A stretch of DNA of 64,000 nucleotides from Muscardinus avellanarius (taxonomy: Eukaryota > Chordata > Mammalia > Rodentia > Gliridae). Numbering within the stretch: the first letter of the stretch is position 1; every line of letters begins with the position of its first letter. A program made the translations under genes and the position numbers. Positions 10,881 to 22,758 of this stretch are shown piece by piece. Where the stretch lies: the NCBI GenBank assembly GCA_963383645.1, contig OY726571.1:83728619-83792618 (forward strand). The letters are read 5' to 3'. A model generated the notes under the pieces. It was given only the letters and a program-made list of their open reading frames with translations. It did not search any database and was not told where the DNA came from.

Positions 10881-12859
10881 AGGGCCATACTGTCCACGAA
10901 TGTCCTCAAGGCTCTCGCTGCTTTTGAAGGAAGCTCTGGTTGGATTTGGACCCTGACAATTCCAGCCTGTCTATTTCTGGGGAAAGTAGTCAGAAGCTTT
11001 TACTTTTAATTGTACTTCACACATGCCAATAAAATCCTTAACAAAAAATATCCTGTTTCTCAAAAGAAAGTCTTCTAATATTGGGATGAAAGCACTGTGT
11101 GACTACAATTAACCAAGCACCCCCGTCCCCTGGCTCCCACCGCACACATCCTCCTTGGTCCTGGGAAGTTCAGCTCTGCAGGGACAGGAACAGGGCTGAG
11201 CCCTCCCATGAATCAGTTGCATTTAGCTCAAGTCGCCTGACAGGTAACTTTACAAATGTCCTAAATTCTCTGTGCAAGTATTTTCCCACCAATAAACCCA
11301 AATGACTGATTTTTTTCTCTCTGCAAAAGACACAAAGTTGATTTTAAGGACCTACGTGAAGATGCCCCAGCACTAGGCTGTGGCCCTAACCATCTCCTCC
11401 AAACACAAACTGTCTGATCATGCAAACTGTCTCTTCCTTTTCTGCAGAGATGTTGCTCTGAGGACCAGCTGACATTGGCTCCCAACTTCAGTAAAAGGAC
11501 ATGGCTTTTGCTCTCCTTGATTGAGGCTTAGAGAGGTTAGCCAGAGCTGTATAATTCCCCATCATCTTTTTGACAAGCTCCTTAAAAATTACAGTAGCTT
11601 CTGCTCTCAACACCAACCACCATTTCCAGGAGATTAACATGAAAAACATCTAGTTCCTCTCTTAAGCCAACATGTTCACAATAGACGTGGGGGAATCACC
11701 ATCGGAAAAAGAAAGTATTCTTCCTGCGATCCGTAGGGATCTTTCCCTTCATCATTCTGGAGGGCTCCTTCCTGTCCTCCAGGGCAGTGGAAGGGTGCTT
11801 TCTTCTCCCTTGAGGGCCAGACGGCTTGTGATGGCATTTAGATGCTCTGCCAGAGGACATACCTTCTTTGGGCCTGGAACCTCAAGTGCCTTCCAGTGGC
11901 TTTCAGGTGTGTTTGTCTTTCTCTGGTCCCATCCTTCCCCTTTCTGGCCTCTCTGTTTCTCCTCCATCTTGTTCACTGAAATTTCTCTCAGACCTGGAAT
12001 GTTTCCCCCTTCACACCCTCCAAAGACAGCAGTGACCAGGTCACTCTGACAAGTCTAGAGAGGATCTCCCAGCAGAGAGAGATCAGAAATGATGCTCTTG
12101 CCATTCCTCCCTGCACGGGGCTCCAAAGAACCTCATCCCCCATCCTGTGCACTGCAACAAGCTCCCTGCTCACTCCAGATGCAAGACCTCAGCGACCCAC
12201 ACAGCACTCAGAGGATCCAGGGCTCCAAGGGGCCGGGGACACAACCGCGGCCACCTGATCCCAACCATCCAGCGCCCTTTGGGTGGGGACGAAGGCGAGG
12301 AACAGCAGCCAGCTGGTGGAGGCGCCAGCTCTGCCGTCCTCCCAGTCACCAAGTCATCCTCTCATCCCCGAAGGCACTTTACTGCTGAGGCTCAGAAAGA
12401 AGGTATTTTGAAGTCCTGCCAGTAAAAGCTCTGGGAACAGGGGTAAGAGCTTGTGCTGGAAGCCGAGGACAGAGCTCCCTGCTGACTCCCTGTTCCTCTT
12501 ATTTATTTGCATGATCTGAACTAATTTCTCAGCTGTAATGTACACCACCCACCACCTAGGAACTTCCCAGAAAAGTCCAGCAGGGCAGGGGTGGGAACGA
12601 GAAAGAATGTACCCTGCTCTCAGGCAGTGTCCAAGCAGCCGCCAGGCACTCCGGGGTGATCTCAAAATAAGCAGAACGTGTTGGTGGCAAATATTCAAGA
12701 GAAAATGTCCCCCTGATTTTATTAGAAGACAGAAGCTGTTACCTTACAGGACAGCGGAGGGAGTTAAAAATGTGAAGATAGTTTGGCCACGTAGTAATCC
12801 AGTCTTTAAATTTTGATAACTTGTTCATCTTGGATTTTTTAATACTAATTTTAATCTTT
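10881..12859. other. Unique DNA, no gene recognised
   Basis: About 2 kb free of clear repeats. 12090-12400 is GC-rich, with overlapping 92-114-aa frames on both strands that lack recognisable domains or convincing splice sites. Confidence 0.4.
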
Positions 12860-13055
12860 AAAAGATACTGGGCTTTGGGAGAATTAATGAAGGGTTAGTT
12901 CCATTGACATTATGCACATATGTGAAAATACCAGTGCCAACCAATACCAAGAGGGAGTGGAAAGGGAGCTGGGGGAAATCTCTCCAAGTACTGTGTGTAT
13001 GGATGGCACTATTACCATAAACTACATGATGATGTGAGACCATAATGCACCAATA
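12860..13055 (+). mobile_element. L1 3' UTR end
   Basis: Ends in 'cataatgcaccaataaaag', a motif shared in reverse with the L1 ends near 19030 and 55470, so probably the shared 3' end of the host's L1 lineage. It stops just before a SINE. Confidence 0.5.
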
Positions 13056-13075
13056 AAAGTATATCAAATACTGGG

Positions 13076-13289
13076 CCAGCTGGGCTTGGTGGCTCATGCT
13101 TGTAAGCCCAGCATGTAGGTAGCTGAGGCAGGAAGACCGCGGTGCACGAACAGCCTCAGCTACTTAGTGAGGTCCTCTGCAACTCAGTGAGACCCTGTTT
13201 CAAAATAAAGAATAAAAAATAGGGCTGGGGTGTAGCTTGTAGGTAAAATGCCCCTGAGTTCCATTCCCAGTACCACAAAAAAAATAAAT
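13076..13289 (+). mobile_element. B1-dID SINE, 'b' lineage, with TSD
   Basis: A full dimer flanked by the repeat 'aaatactgg' (13066-13074 and 13290-13298). The duplicated 'acttagtgaggtcct/actcagtgagaccct' block is intact. Confidence 0.9.
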
Positions 13290-13327
13290 AAATACTGGAG
13301 TTTATTATTTACCTGTTTAAAAAGTAG

Positions 13328-13412
13328 CTGGACCCTCAGCAACTTAATAAGACCTTGTTTCAAAACAAAAAAAAGTAAAAATAAAAAGGGCTGGATTCAA
13401 TCTCCAGTACCA
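13328..13412 (+). mobile_element. B1-dID SINE remnant
   Basis: Parts of both halves remain: 'ccctcagcaacttaataaga', linker, 'gggctggattcaatctccag'. The ID half carries an internal deletion. Confidence 0.7.
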
Positions 13413-13946
13413 CACACGCAGAGAACTTTTTTCTTAAATTTAGATAAGTAAAATTATCCTTATATGCCTTGTTTGCTTTCTATTTCATGTATGTAAGTGG
13501 TAGAGAATCAAAGTGGGATAGAAGTAACCTCTGCTCTATCTCCTAAGGATTGGCTCTTTTTCAAATGTTTTCAATCTGCTGTTGGTTGAATCTAAGGATT
13601 TAGAACCCAAAGATCCAGAGGGTTGACGGTATAGAAAGATATAAAGACAGTTAACACTCTCCATTGTGGAATAATCAACGACCTGGACTTAGTGGCTTTT
13701 AGCAACACGCACATCTGACTCTCAGTTCCCAGAGATCATTAAGTTTGCTTCACAGTGTGTCTGGGTTCTCTGCTCAGGGTAAAAGCTGCTCAGGTGTCAG
13801 CTGGGCAGGTTCTGGGGAAAGGTTGACTTCCTAGCTCATTTTTGCTGTTTGGAAGACTCCTGTCCAGTTCCTCTTGCTGAAGGATTGAAGGCCCTGTTTC
13901 CCTATCAGTAGTCAGTGTGTTCCTCCCACGGGCTGTTCCATCTTTT

Positions 13947-13949
<3 letters not shown>
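13413..13949. other. Unassigned, possible old LTR
   Basis: 13660-13900 has phrases reminiscent of MLT1-type LTRs in reverse ('gtgtcagctgggcaggttct') but is too diverged to call. No gene. Confidence 0.25.
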
Positions 13950-13981
<32 letters not shown>

Positions 13982-14025
13982 TGGTGTGTGTGTGTGTGTG
14001 TATGTGTATGTGTGTGTGTATGTTG
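13950..14025 (+). repeat. (TTTA)n-(TG)n microsatellite
   Basis: TTTA units then TG/TATG units. It is the reverse-complement tail of the adjoining minus-strand SINE. Confidence 0.95.
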
Positions 14026-14212
14026 TACTGTAGAGATTGAACCCACGGGCCTCCTACCTCTGAGCTACACCCTAACCCTATTTTGTTTTATTTGTTCATT
14101 TTGAACCAGGGCCTCACTAAGCTGCTGAGTCTGGCCATGAACGTGAGATCCTCCTGTCTCGGCCTCTCACGTCCTGCGATTACAGGCCTGTGCCTCCACA
14201 CCTGGCTCCACT
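14026..14212 (-). mobile_element. B1-dID SINE
   Basis: Reverse: 'gtagagattgaacccacgg', 'ctctgagctacaccctaacc', 'gcctcactaagctgctgag', 'tgcgattacaggcctgtgcc'. Confidence 0.85.
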
Positions 14213-14480
14213 CCATCTTCAGTTTAGCATCCTTAGTAAGCATCCCTGCATCTCTACTTCCTCTACCTAGAACCGCTACACCTAGATTTAAAGGGTGTGC
14301 GTGTGTGTGATGATGTCAGGCCCACCAGACAAGCTCTCTGCTTAAAGGTCAGTTACTCCTTCAGAAACTCCTTCCCAGCAGCACTTAGATTAGTGTTGAA
14401 CCGAATAACTCAGAGCCCCGTGTACAGCGGGATTCAGACATCTTGGGAGCCACGGCAGAATTCTGTGTCCTGCAATGACC
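14213..14480 (+). mobile_element. Possible L2 LINE fragment
   Basis: 'ctgcttaaaggtcagttac' followed by 'agaaactccttcccagcag' matches the order of an L2 3' portion. Weak and diverged. Confidence 0.3.
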
Positions 14481-15633
14481 TTTGAAATATATCGGGCTAT
14501 TGAGTGAGTGGCTTTGGGGTCTCCAAGTCCCGCTCAAATCACATGGATGGTATTGTCGCCTTCTCTATTTTGCTAACCACAGAACACCCCAGAGCTACAT
14601 TAACTCCATCTCCAACGGGGAGAAGGAAAGAAGTGAATTCTTTCTCTGCTCCTGGTCAGTGCAAACCTGGGCCAAGACCACCAGCATAGGTGATAATTGT
14701 GACAATTTTCTCTGAGATCAGATTCCTGGCTGACCCTACCCCTTCCTGTCACACTGGGGCCCCCAGACCCTCCTCAGATGGAAATGATTTTCAGAACTTG
14801 AGTAACTGTGCTCTGGAGGCCAAACCCTGACCAGTTAGTTACAATACCATTTGGCATCCATTCCCTCCTAGTCTCAAAGCGTGTAGTCTATCTTAGTGAC
14901 GTCGATAATTATTGCTGTGTTATAGGTCATAGGTGCGTATCACTCTAATGGATATCTTATAAAAAGAAGAGAAGTGTGTAGATTACCAAATTTGCAATTT
15001 GGGTTGGGAGCATTAACTAAAGTTTGCTTTTGTTCTCCCCAAGGAGAAAGGCTATGCTAATGGCACAAATATGTGGGAATATTCTACAGTTATAAAATGT
15101 TCTGGAGAATCTAAAGCCATTTGTAGGTAATTTGCACACTAAGTATAAACATTTTACTTACTGAATGAAGTTCTGACTGCTCCCTGATTGTTCAGATGCC
15201 AAGAAGGGTTTTTTTTTTATACTTAATTCCCAAATAGTTTACTTTGGATAAAATTGACTACTACCACCTAGGAAAAAAAAAAAAGTGGTGAAGAAAAGTG
15301 TCCTTTCTAAAGACACAGCCTAGGGTGAGATTTGTGGTCCATTCTTTTCTGTCCTTTTTGCCTGTGGGACCCTGCGTTGAGTCCTTTGCCACAGGGGAGG
15401 AGCCATGGGGGATGCAAATGTGATTTTTTGGTGTGGACTATTCTGGCTTCGCTGGTCTCACACCATGCAGTCAGCAGGACATAAGCATCTTCCCCACTCC
15501 ATCTCTCATCCTCCCCTCCAACCTTCCGGTTAGTCCCAATGGCTCAAGTCCTAGAATGTTATATAGTTGGGATCATATAGTCTATAACAGGATTAAGCAC
15601 AGCATGAACACTCTTAGAAGTTAAAATGCCCTC
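14481..15633. other. Unique block, possible conserved non-coding DNA
   Basis: 14880-15180 is repeat-free and AT-rich, with a Pou-like 'tatgctaatg' and 'aattt' cores. 15430-15600 vaguely resembles old L1 UTR text. No gene recognised. Confidence 0.3.
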
Positions 15634-16050
15634 AAATGGGCAGTGGCACATACCTACAACCAGTATTTGGGAGGCTGAGACAGAAGGATCACAGGTTCGA
15701 GGCCAGCTTCAGCAACTTAGCAAGACCCTTAGCAATTTAGTGTGACTCTATTTCAAATTTTAAAAAAAAATGTAAGGCGGGCGTGGTGGCGCACGCTTGT
15801 AATCCCAGCATTTGGGAGGCTGAGACTGGAGGATCGTAGTTCGCAGACAGCCTCAGCTACTTAGTGAGGTCCTCTGCAACTCAGTGAGACCTAGTTTCAA
15901 AATAAAGAATAAAAAATAGAGCAGGGAGTGTAGGTTGGAGTTTAAATGCCCCTGGTTTCCATCCTCAGACCCGCAAAAAAAAAAAAAAAAAAGTAAAAGG
16001 TTGAATGTGTAGTTCAGGGATAGAATGTCTCTGGGATCAATCCTTAGTAC
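15634..16050 (+). mobile_element. B1-dID SINE split by a younger SINE
   Basis: The left half (15634-15773) and ID half (15995-16050, 'gtgtagttcagggatagaat') belong to one element. A second complete SINE sits in its A-rich linker. Confidence 0.75.
15777..15994 (+). mobile_element. B1-dID SINE, 'b' lineage, nested guest
   Basis: Well-preserved 'gcgggcgtggtggcgcacgc' start, full dimer and an 18-bp A tail, inserted in the linker of the flanking SINE. Confidence 0.85.
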
Positions 16051-16106
16051 AAAAAAGAAAGAGAGAGAGGGAAGGAAGAAAGGGAGGAGGGAGGGAGGAA
16101 GGAAAG

Positions 16107-16177
<71 letters not shown>

Positions 16178-16192
16178 AAAAAGAAAAGGAAA
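16051..16192 (+). repeat. Purine microsatellite (GGAA/GA/GAAA)n
   Basis: About 140 bp of nearly pure purines grown from the tail of the split SINE. It produces K/R/E-rich chance frames. Confidence 0.95.
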
Positions 16193-17129
16193 ATATTAAA
16201 CTTCCCTTGAAATTAATTATGTCCTTTGCAAGGACTGGGATTACATTTTGCATGGCATCCTGCCCCAAGTTCAATCCAGGGACCTTTATGTATGTATTTA
16301 TTCATCAAGCATGCCTTGATCTACTCCTGTATCAGACACCAAAAGATGTACAAGTCAACAATCATAATGCAAGGTCCCAAGTATACAGCAGAGGTACTGA
16401 GGGCACAGAGATAGGACCCTTCTGTCCAAGGGTCCAGCAAGGCTGTTCTGAGGAGGTGATGTTTAAACTGGAATTCAGCAAGTGTGGAAGGGATGCATTA
16501 ATTCAGAGAGATGGAGAAAAAATTGTCCCTGTACTACACATCCATGGGTTCTGCATTCAAGGTTGGCTTTAAAAGGGGGAAGGAAACCTGCATCTGCTCT
16601 GGGCATGTAAAGCTCTTTCTTGTCATTATTCCCTAGCCAACATGGAAGAACTATTTACCTGGCACCCACATCATATTGGGCACTAGAAGCCAGCTAGGGT
16701 TGATTCCAGGTACGTAGGAGGATGTGCGCGGGTTTTATGCAAATACTCTGCCATTTTATATAGGGGATTTGTGCAGCCTCATATTTTGAGTCCTGGAGCC
16801 AGTTCCCCATAGACACTGAAGGATGACTGAATATACAGCTATGGAGATTGATAAAAGGGACCCCTGTGTGAGCACTATCCTCTCTGCAGCCTACGATTGG
16901 CGAGAATAAAAATATGGGACCGGGCAGTAGTGGCTAAGGATCAGGACAAGGAGAGGAGAGGATGGAGATCACAGATACGTAAGGTACGAGCTCAAGAAAA
17001 CCTAATATTTGCAGATTTAAACCCCTCAGCATGTTTTCAAAATTTTATTAATTTTTGGAACATTTATTCTTGTCCTTGATATCATTATCAAATTTTTGTA
17101 TGGCGCAGTATTATATTACTACTCTTATT
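16193..17129. other. Unique DNA with probable L2 relic
   Basis: 16288-16520 resembles L2 in reverse ('tatttattcatcaagc', 'gatcta...gtatcagacacc', 'tctgaggaggtgatgtttaa'). The remainder is unassigned. The 121-aa frame at 16207-16572 lies over this relic and is not a gene. Confidence 0.4.

Positions 17130-17170
<41 letters not shown>
17130..17170 (+). repeat. (CA)n microsatellite
   Basis: About 20 uninterrupted CA units. Confidence 0.95.
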
Positions 17171-17174
<4 letters not shown>

Positions 17175-17269
17175 GCTATTTTCTGTACAGATGCAGGAAG
17201 TTAACTTTTTTTCGGTCCTGAAAAACTCAAAGCTAACTTTGAAAACAAAGCGTTTCCCCCACCGAGTTC

Positions 17270-17405
17270 AGAGCCCAGGAAGGTTTGCTATGAGTCACCG
17301 GGTCCCAGGCACATCCTGGCTCTGCCACCAACTTGAGGGTGGTCCCAACAAGTGACTTCTGGGCCTCAGTTACTCCATTCAGGAAATAATAAAGACGGGG
17401 CAGAC
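17270..17405 (+). mobile_element. MIR SINE
   Basis: 'gggtcccaggcacatcctgg', 'ctctgccaccaacttgag', then 'gcctcagttactccattcag' and 'aataataaag' follow the MIR consensus order. Confidence 0.75.
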
Positions 17406-18138
17406 GATCTTTCAGATTTCTTCCAGATCTTTCCGTGAAATAGCAATCTCACCATATGCGTTGACCTACACGCTAAGTACCCTGGAGAATCAGCTGCCTT
17501 TTTGATTTGTGGATCGGGTTTTCTAAGTGTTGCCTTTTACCTAACTCAGTTGGAGTCTATTAGGATAAAGCCAACTCCCATGTACCGGGTATTGCAGCTA
17601 CTGAATAGGAAACCACACTGGTGTGGTTAAATCTCTGTGGCATTCAATGGCAGGTCTGATTCATGAAAAATCTGTCCACTTTTATTGAGTGGATGGAACA
17701 CAAAGGTCATGTGCTTCCATTTCTTTTTTCATTAGCAAGCATGTTCTCTTTTTTTGCCTGTCAAAATTTAATATTAATGGACAGACAGGGAGTACTATGA
17801 ACCATAGGCAAGCAGTATCGAATGATTCTGGCTTTGCAGAGAAGAATTTAAACACCAGCAGAGGACCTATCATAGAAATTATAAAATACAGCGAGGCTGA
17901 TGAATTTTTACTTTCGAGCACTGATTTATCAATTTATTTTTGATATATAACAATCTTTTATTTGCAGTAAAATATACTAATTTTTAATAAGTCCAATTTG
18001 GTTGTAGGCTTCACTAATGACTACTCAATGAAATATTGTTTCCTGGAGACACACTGAACATCAAAGTTCTGATTCCCAAGTTCATTCACGCTACACAACA
18101 AAGGGAGAAGAAACTTCTGTGGGAATAAAGAGCTTTCA
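17406..18138. other. Unique AT-rich DNA
   Basis: No repeat named. Two antisense frames (79 aa minus, 84 aa plus) overlap at 17682-17943 with no domain match from memory. Confidence 0.4.
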
Positions 18139-18300
18139 GCTGGGGGAGGTGGCACGCACCTGCAATCTCAGTACTTGGGAGGCGGAGACAGGAGAATTGC
18201 AGGTTTTTGGCCAGCCTGAGCCATCTAGTGAGGCCCTCAGCAACTTCCAAGTAAAAAGAAAAAGTCGGTCCTGGAATGTAGCTTGAAAAAAAAAAAAAAA
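18139..18300 (+). mobile_element. B1-dID SINE, right half truncated
   Basis: 'ggtggcacgcacctgcaat', 'ctagtgaggccctcagcaac', a short linker, then only 'aatgtagcttg' of the ID half before poly(A). Confidence 0.8.
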
Positions 18301-18475
18301 ACTATGTAGAACTATCCAAAACACTAGAGAATGCAAAACACACTGGTTTAAAACAGGGCTGAGAGGTAGAATCTACATTTAACTGGAGAGATTGTTTTGG
18401 TGATCAGTAAGCCCAAAAGTAGTTTAAAGAATGAGAATTTAAAAGCAACTAGAGATAAATCTGTAGTGGAGACTT

Positions 18476-18762
18476 TAAAAAGGAATTTCATTGAGATAGA
18501 ACTCACACACACCATACACTTCAGCAATTTAAAGTGCACAATTATATGAACTTAAGTATATTCATGGTTGTACAACCATCACCACAAGCTAATTTTAGAA
18601 CATTTTCATCAATCCAAAAGGAAACCTGTACCATTCATAGTCCCCGCCATCCCACCAGCCTTATGCGTCCATTAACACACTTCTATTTTCAAGATTTGCC
18701 TATCATCGAAATTTCATACGAATGGAATCATGCTACATATGGTATACGGTAACTGGCTTTTA
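18476..18762 (+). mobile_element. Old L1 untranslated-region fragment
   Basis: Classic order of old L1 UTR text: 'catggttgtacaaccatcac', 'agaacattttcatcaatcc', 'tttcatacgaatggaatcat'. Confidence 0.7.
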
Positions 18763-19003
18763 ATATTTATTTATTTATTATTTATTTTTATTTATTTATT
18801 TTTGCGGGTCTGGGGATGGAACCCAGGGGCATTCGACCTCCGAGCTACACCCCCTGCCCTATTTTTTATTCTTTATTTTGCAACAGGGTCTCACTAAGTT
18901 GCGGAGTGCCTCACTAAGTAGCTGAGGCTGTCGGCGAACCGCGATCCTCCGGTCTCAGCCTCCCGAATGCTGGGATTACAAGCGTGCGCCACCACGCCCG
19001 GCT
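18762..19003 (-). mobile_element. B1-dID SINE, 'b' lineage, CpG-rich, with TSD
   Basis: Flanked by 'tggctttt' (18754-18761 and 19004-19011). Many CpGs survive ('gtcggcgaaccgcgatcct', 'gcgtgcgccaccacgcccgg'), which implies a recent insertion. It landed at the junction of two L1 fragments. Confidence 0.9.
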
Positions 19004-19011
19004 TGGCTTTT

Positions 19012-19340
19012 TAAAAATATAATTGTATTGGTGCACTGTAGCCATCCATCATTTTGAGTGATAGAGACATACATGCACACAGCACCGGTGCCTGTCCCTC
19101 CGGATCCCACCCCCTCCCTCTCTTTCCCCATTCATAACATTGAAACTGGTGTTGATAGCTTCATGAATTGCTCAAACCATTTCCTTCATCCAGTCTCCCC
19201 TTAGCCCTCCTCACACCTCTCCCCCAGGAGAGGAATTTCACAATTCTACTGGTCTCTCTCCTCACTTATTTGAAGTCTTCTGTTTCCTGGTTTCTCTTTA
19301 GCTTCCACAGATAAGAGAAAATACACCCTTGACTCTTTCT
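19012..19340 (-). mobile_element. L1 3' UTR
   Basis: Begins 'attgtattggtgcactgtag', the mirror of the L1 end motif at 13040, and later shares 'ctactggtctctctc' and 'ctttagcttccac' with the L1 at 9656. Confidence 0.6.
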
Positions 19341-19379
19341 GTGTTTATTTTCCTTTCCATTTATTTTTTCTTATTTTTT

Positions 19380-19640
19380 TTTGTGTGTGTGTTGTTGTTG
19401 TTGTTGTTGTTGCTGGAGATTGAACACAGGGGCATTCTACCTCTAAGCTATTCCCCCAGCACTATTTTATTTATTTTTATTTTTATTTTCATTTTTTGTG
19501 GGTCTGGGGATGGAACCCCCTTTTTATATTTTGAAACAGGGTCTCACTAAATTGCCAAAGCTGGCCTCAAACCTACAATCCTCCCTGTCTCCACCTCCCA
19601 AATTACTGGGATTACAGGCGCACGCCACATGCCCAGCTAC
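19380..19640 (-). mobile_element. B1-dID SINE with a second ID-type end inside
   Basis: A (GTT)n run, then 'ggagattgaacacaggggc' (ID end). Before the B1 half a second ID-end phrase, 'gggtctggggatggaaccc', appears. This suggests a partial second SINE or a tail-internal duplication. Confidence 0.75.
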
Positions 19641-20559
19641 TGTTATTCTTCTTAATGTCCTTGTCATCACCCACAGTATGTGGCACAGGAACTTGACCTA
19701 CAATTACAAAAGGTGCAATTTACAAAATCGAGAACTGTTACGAAACACATACTTAGGACATTTAGGGAAGAGGAGAATCGACAAACTTCGTGCAGGAGGT
19801 TGGAGGTTGGGGTTTGGAGAAGAGATTTTTTCTCTCTTTGCTATCAGCACTTTGGAAATTGACAATCGGGGTGGAGCCCCGTTTCCTAGTTCACTTTGGC
19901 CACTTGTCTGACCAGTCCTGGAGCTGTTCACAGAACATGAGCAGGTCTGAGACTCCCCAGGAGGATGTGAAGATAAGAAAACACTGGTACTCATCAACAC
20001 TGGTGGACCAGAGGCTGCAGCATCAACACTGAGACCCGGAACATCCTGATGCTCTGAACAGTTCATTGAAAGAAGCAGCCTCATTATTGGGAACTCGCAA
20101 ACCTTGGCAAAGCTCGAAGCATAAAGACCCTCAAGACAGTGAGCAGGCAAGCCACAGGCCGGAAGGGCACATCTCCGCAGGAAACACATCGGGTAAAGGG
20201 CACCTTCGTGGCCACCTCAGCTATCGGATCAACTGTCACGGTATCACGGTGCCTGTGTCCAGCCAGCCTTTATTTTATTTAATAGTGGCCTCCAAGGGCA
20301 AGAATAACAATTCTGGCCATTTGGATATGCCAAAGAGAAGCCATAAGGGGGTTTCCTTTGAAGGAAAAGGTGAAAGGTTATTGTAGATATGTACGTATAG
20401 GAAAAAACACAGTCTGCATAGGGTCCAGTGTTATCTAGAGTTTGGGGTCTCCGCTGGGGGTCCTGGAGCATATTCCCATGGATAAGGAGGGGCTACTTCA
20501 CTTAGTTTCTTCTAGGCTTATGGAGTTGAGAGTGCCTCTTGCTGGTTCACAGGAATGTG
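19641..20559. other. Unique DNA, no gene recognised
   Basis: A 161-aa minus frame (19704-20189) and overlapping plus frames are present. None has a domain, repeat structure or splice context I can support. Confidence 0.4.
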
Positions 20560-20765
20560 AGAGCCACTCCGGACAGGAAAGACATTGTCTCTTGCTACTC
20601 TAGATTTTCTTGTGTCATGCTCACTCGGTACAGAATAAATAAACCAAGTTTTAGACAGGCAATTCCTATGGGTCGGCTCACGGTGTGCTCAGAGATGACT
20701 GAGCATCCAGTACCCAGCACAGCGAGGGGTTTGGGGCTCTCGCCCGCTGAATGAATGAACAGCTA
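20560..20765 (+). mobile_element. L2 LINE 3' end
   Basis: 'gagcatccagtacccagcac' followed by 'gctgaatgaatgaac', the usual L2 3' terminal pattern. The 5' limit is uncertain. Confidence 0.45.
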
Positions 20766-21374
20766 GAAGTAATGTTACCATGTCAGCATATACTAAGAGG
20801 TGACTAGGGTGCATAACTGTGTGATGAGCTTAGGGTTCTAAGCTGAGATGTACACGCTGCCAAAACCATCACTCTCTCTCATCAAAAACTCAGCTAAGCA
20901 AATAAAGTAGCGTTGGGCTATAACCCAAAAGGTAAAACAAATATCCACAAAACCCATACTGATATAAGCAAATGATCGAATAAAAATAAATAACTGGGAG
21001 AAAGAGACATATCTTTTGTGTAGAAAATTCCAGATAATTTGTGCAGCTTTTCTGTGCTCAAGGAGGGAGGTCATAATACCCCACTCCCTCCCTGTAGGCT
21101 GCAAAGTATGCAGTGATTTCTGTCCAAAAAGACAGTGTGAAAGGGAAGAAAAATCAAGAAATTTTCTTCTGGATGAATATATTTGTAGAATACATTCATA
21201 TAAAAATTATTTAGGGCTAAAGGGCATATATGAATTTATAATTAAATAGTGCCAAATTTTCCATAGAAGTTGAAACCAATGCATATTCCCATCAGTTTTT
21301 ATAAATTACTTTTCGCCATGCTCTATTCCCTTGCCACTACAATATATTACCCTTTTCTTAACAAAAAATCTGCA
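20766..21374. other. Unique AT-rich DNA
   Basis: No repeat or gene recognised. Frames of 77-88 aa overlap antisense. Confidence 0.4.
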
Positions 21375-21580
21375 GCCGGGTATGTAATCCCAGTACTTGG
21401 GAGGCTGAGATAGGAGGATCGCAGGTTCACAGCCAGCCTCAGGCACTTAGTGAGGCCTTCCCTAACTTAGTGAGACCCTGTTTCAAAATAAAGAATAAAA
21501 AATAGGGCTGGGGGGGTGTAGCTCGGAGGTAGAATGCCCTTGGGTTCAAATCCCCAGTACCCGCCCCCCCCAAAAAAAAT
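21375..21580 (+). mobile_element. B1-dID SINE, 'b' lineage
   Basis: Short 5' deletion in the B1 half. Clear 'acttagtgagaccctgtttc' and ID half 'ggtgtagctcggaggtagaa'. Confidence 0.85.
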
Positions 21581-21644
21581 ATGGAAGCTGGGAAATGGAA
21601 TCTCGGTATAATTTATCTTGCATGTAATCATTATTATTATCTTT

Positions 21645-21826
21645 GTGTGTGTATGTGGTGCTGGGAATTGAAACCAGGAGCATTCCATCTCTGAGGTACA
21701 TCCTATCGGCCCTATTTTATATTTTTTGTTTTGAAACAGGGTCTCACTCAGTTACCATGTGTTGGCCTTGAACCTGCGATCCTCCAGTCTCAGTCTCCCA
21801 AGAACTAGGATTACAGGAGTGCATGC
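21645..21826 (-). mobile_element. B1-dID SINE
   Basis: Reverse: 'gtgctgggaattgaaaccag', 'gaaacagggtctcactcag', 'gaactaggattacaggagtg'. It faces the previous SINE tail to tail about 70 bp away. Confidence 0.85.
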
Positions 21827-22290
21827 ATTTTAATTGTTATAACTGAGGTTGATCTGCCCTACTTAAAGGCCTGTGCTCACGTCTGTAAAGTGTAGCTACA
21901 GTTTGGATTGAAAATGGCCCCAAAAGGCTCATGAAAAGCTTTCCTTTTCTTACAGTCTAGTTTACCTCAGGTATTTGTTACAGAGGTGAAAGTCTGCCTA
22001 ACACAGCATCCTTTTGCCAGTTTGCTGCTGGGCGGTTGGTCTTTTCTTACTGACCCTTGCGGCCTACGTGGGACGCAGGCGTGCCGTCCCTTTGGCTGTG
22101 TATGGATTACAGGTACTTTCACCTTTGTTGTCTTATGAAGGTTCCCTAACATGAAATTTGGAGTTATTCTTCATTGATCCTGCCTTGGATCCACTTATGT
22201 ACTTTGTTTTTTAGAAATTGTAAGTGATTAATATTATTTCATTCCCTGAGATGTCTTAGAGGACAACAGTATATTGAGATATAAAAATAA
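21827..22290. other. Unique DNA
   Basis: No repeat or gene recognised. Confidence 0.4.
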
Positions 22291-22367
22291 ATGGGAGGTG
22301 TTGGTGTGTAACAGTGACAGAGAGCTTGCCTAGCATGTGTATGGCCCTGGGGTCAGTCCTCAGAACT
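22291..22367 (+). mobile_element. ID SINE
   Basis: 'gagcttgcctagcatgtgta' then 'tggccctggggtcagtcctc'; monomeric ID. Confidence 0.8.
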
Positions 22368-22369
22368 CT

Positions 22370-22455
<86 letters not shown>
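22368..22455 (+). repeat. (TG)n-(GA)n compound microsatellite
   Basis: About 23 TG units then about 18 GA units, seeded at the tail of the ID element. Confidence 0.95.
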
Positions 22456-22457
<2 letters not shown>

Positions 22458-22662
22458 CTTGATTCTTTTGGTAATGCATAAACAGGATTTCCTTCTCTTT
22501 TTTTTAATAGAAGTTGGGTAATACACCTGTAATTCTATCCATGGATTATGCAAATAAAGTAATAGTGATTCATTTAATATTTTCTCTTAGATGAACCTAT
22601 CATTATTACTCTGGCAAGACCTAAAGTTTGTTTTTTGTTTCCTAAATAACCCTGGCACAAAC

Positions 22663-22704
<42 letters not shown>

Positions 22705-22758
22705 TGAATATGGATTTCAGAGTCTTTTGGTCTAAAGGGTAAAAATAAGAGCTATTGG
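22456..22758. other. AT-rich DNA with (AT)n at 22665-22700
   Basis: Holds a pure AT dinucleotide run of about 36 bp. No gene. Confidence 0.6.

Noticed and set aside
18354..18375. ID-like phrase 'gggctgagaggtagaatc'
   Set aside because: Too short to call a separate insertion; may be residue of the truncated SINE at 18139 or chance.
19704..20189. 161-aa minus-strand frame
   Set aside because: Overlapped by several antisense frames, no domain, no splice or promoter context; length is not exceptional for 64 kb.
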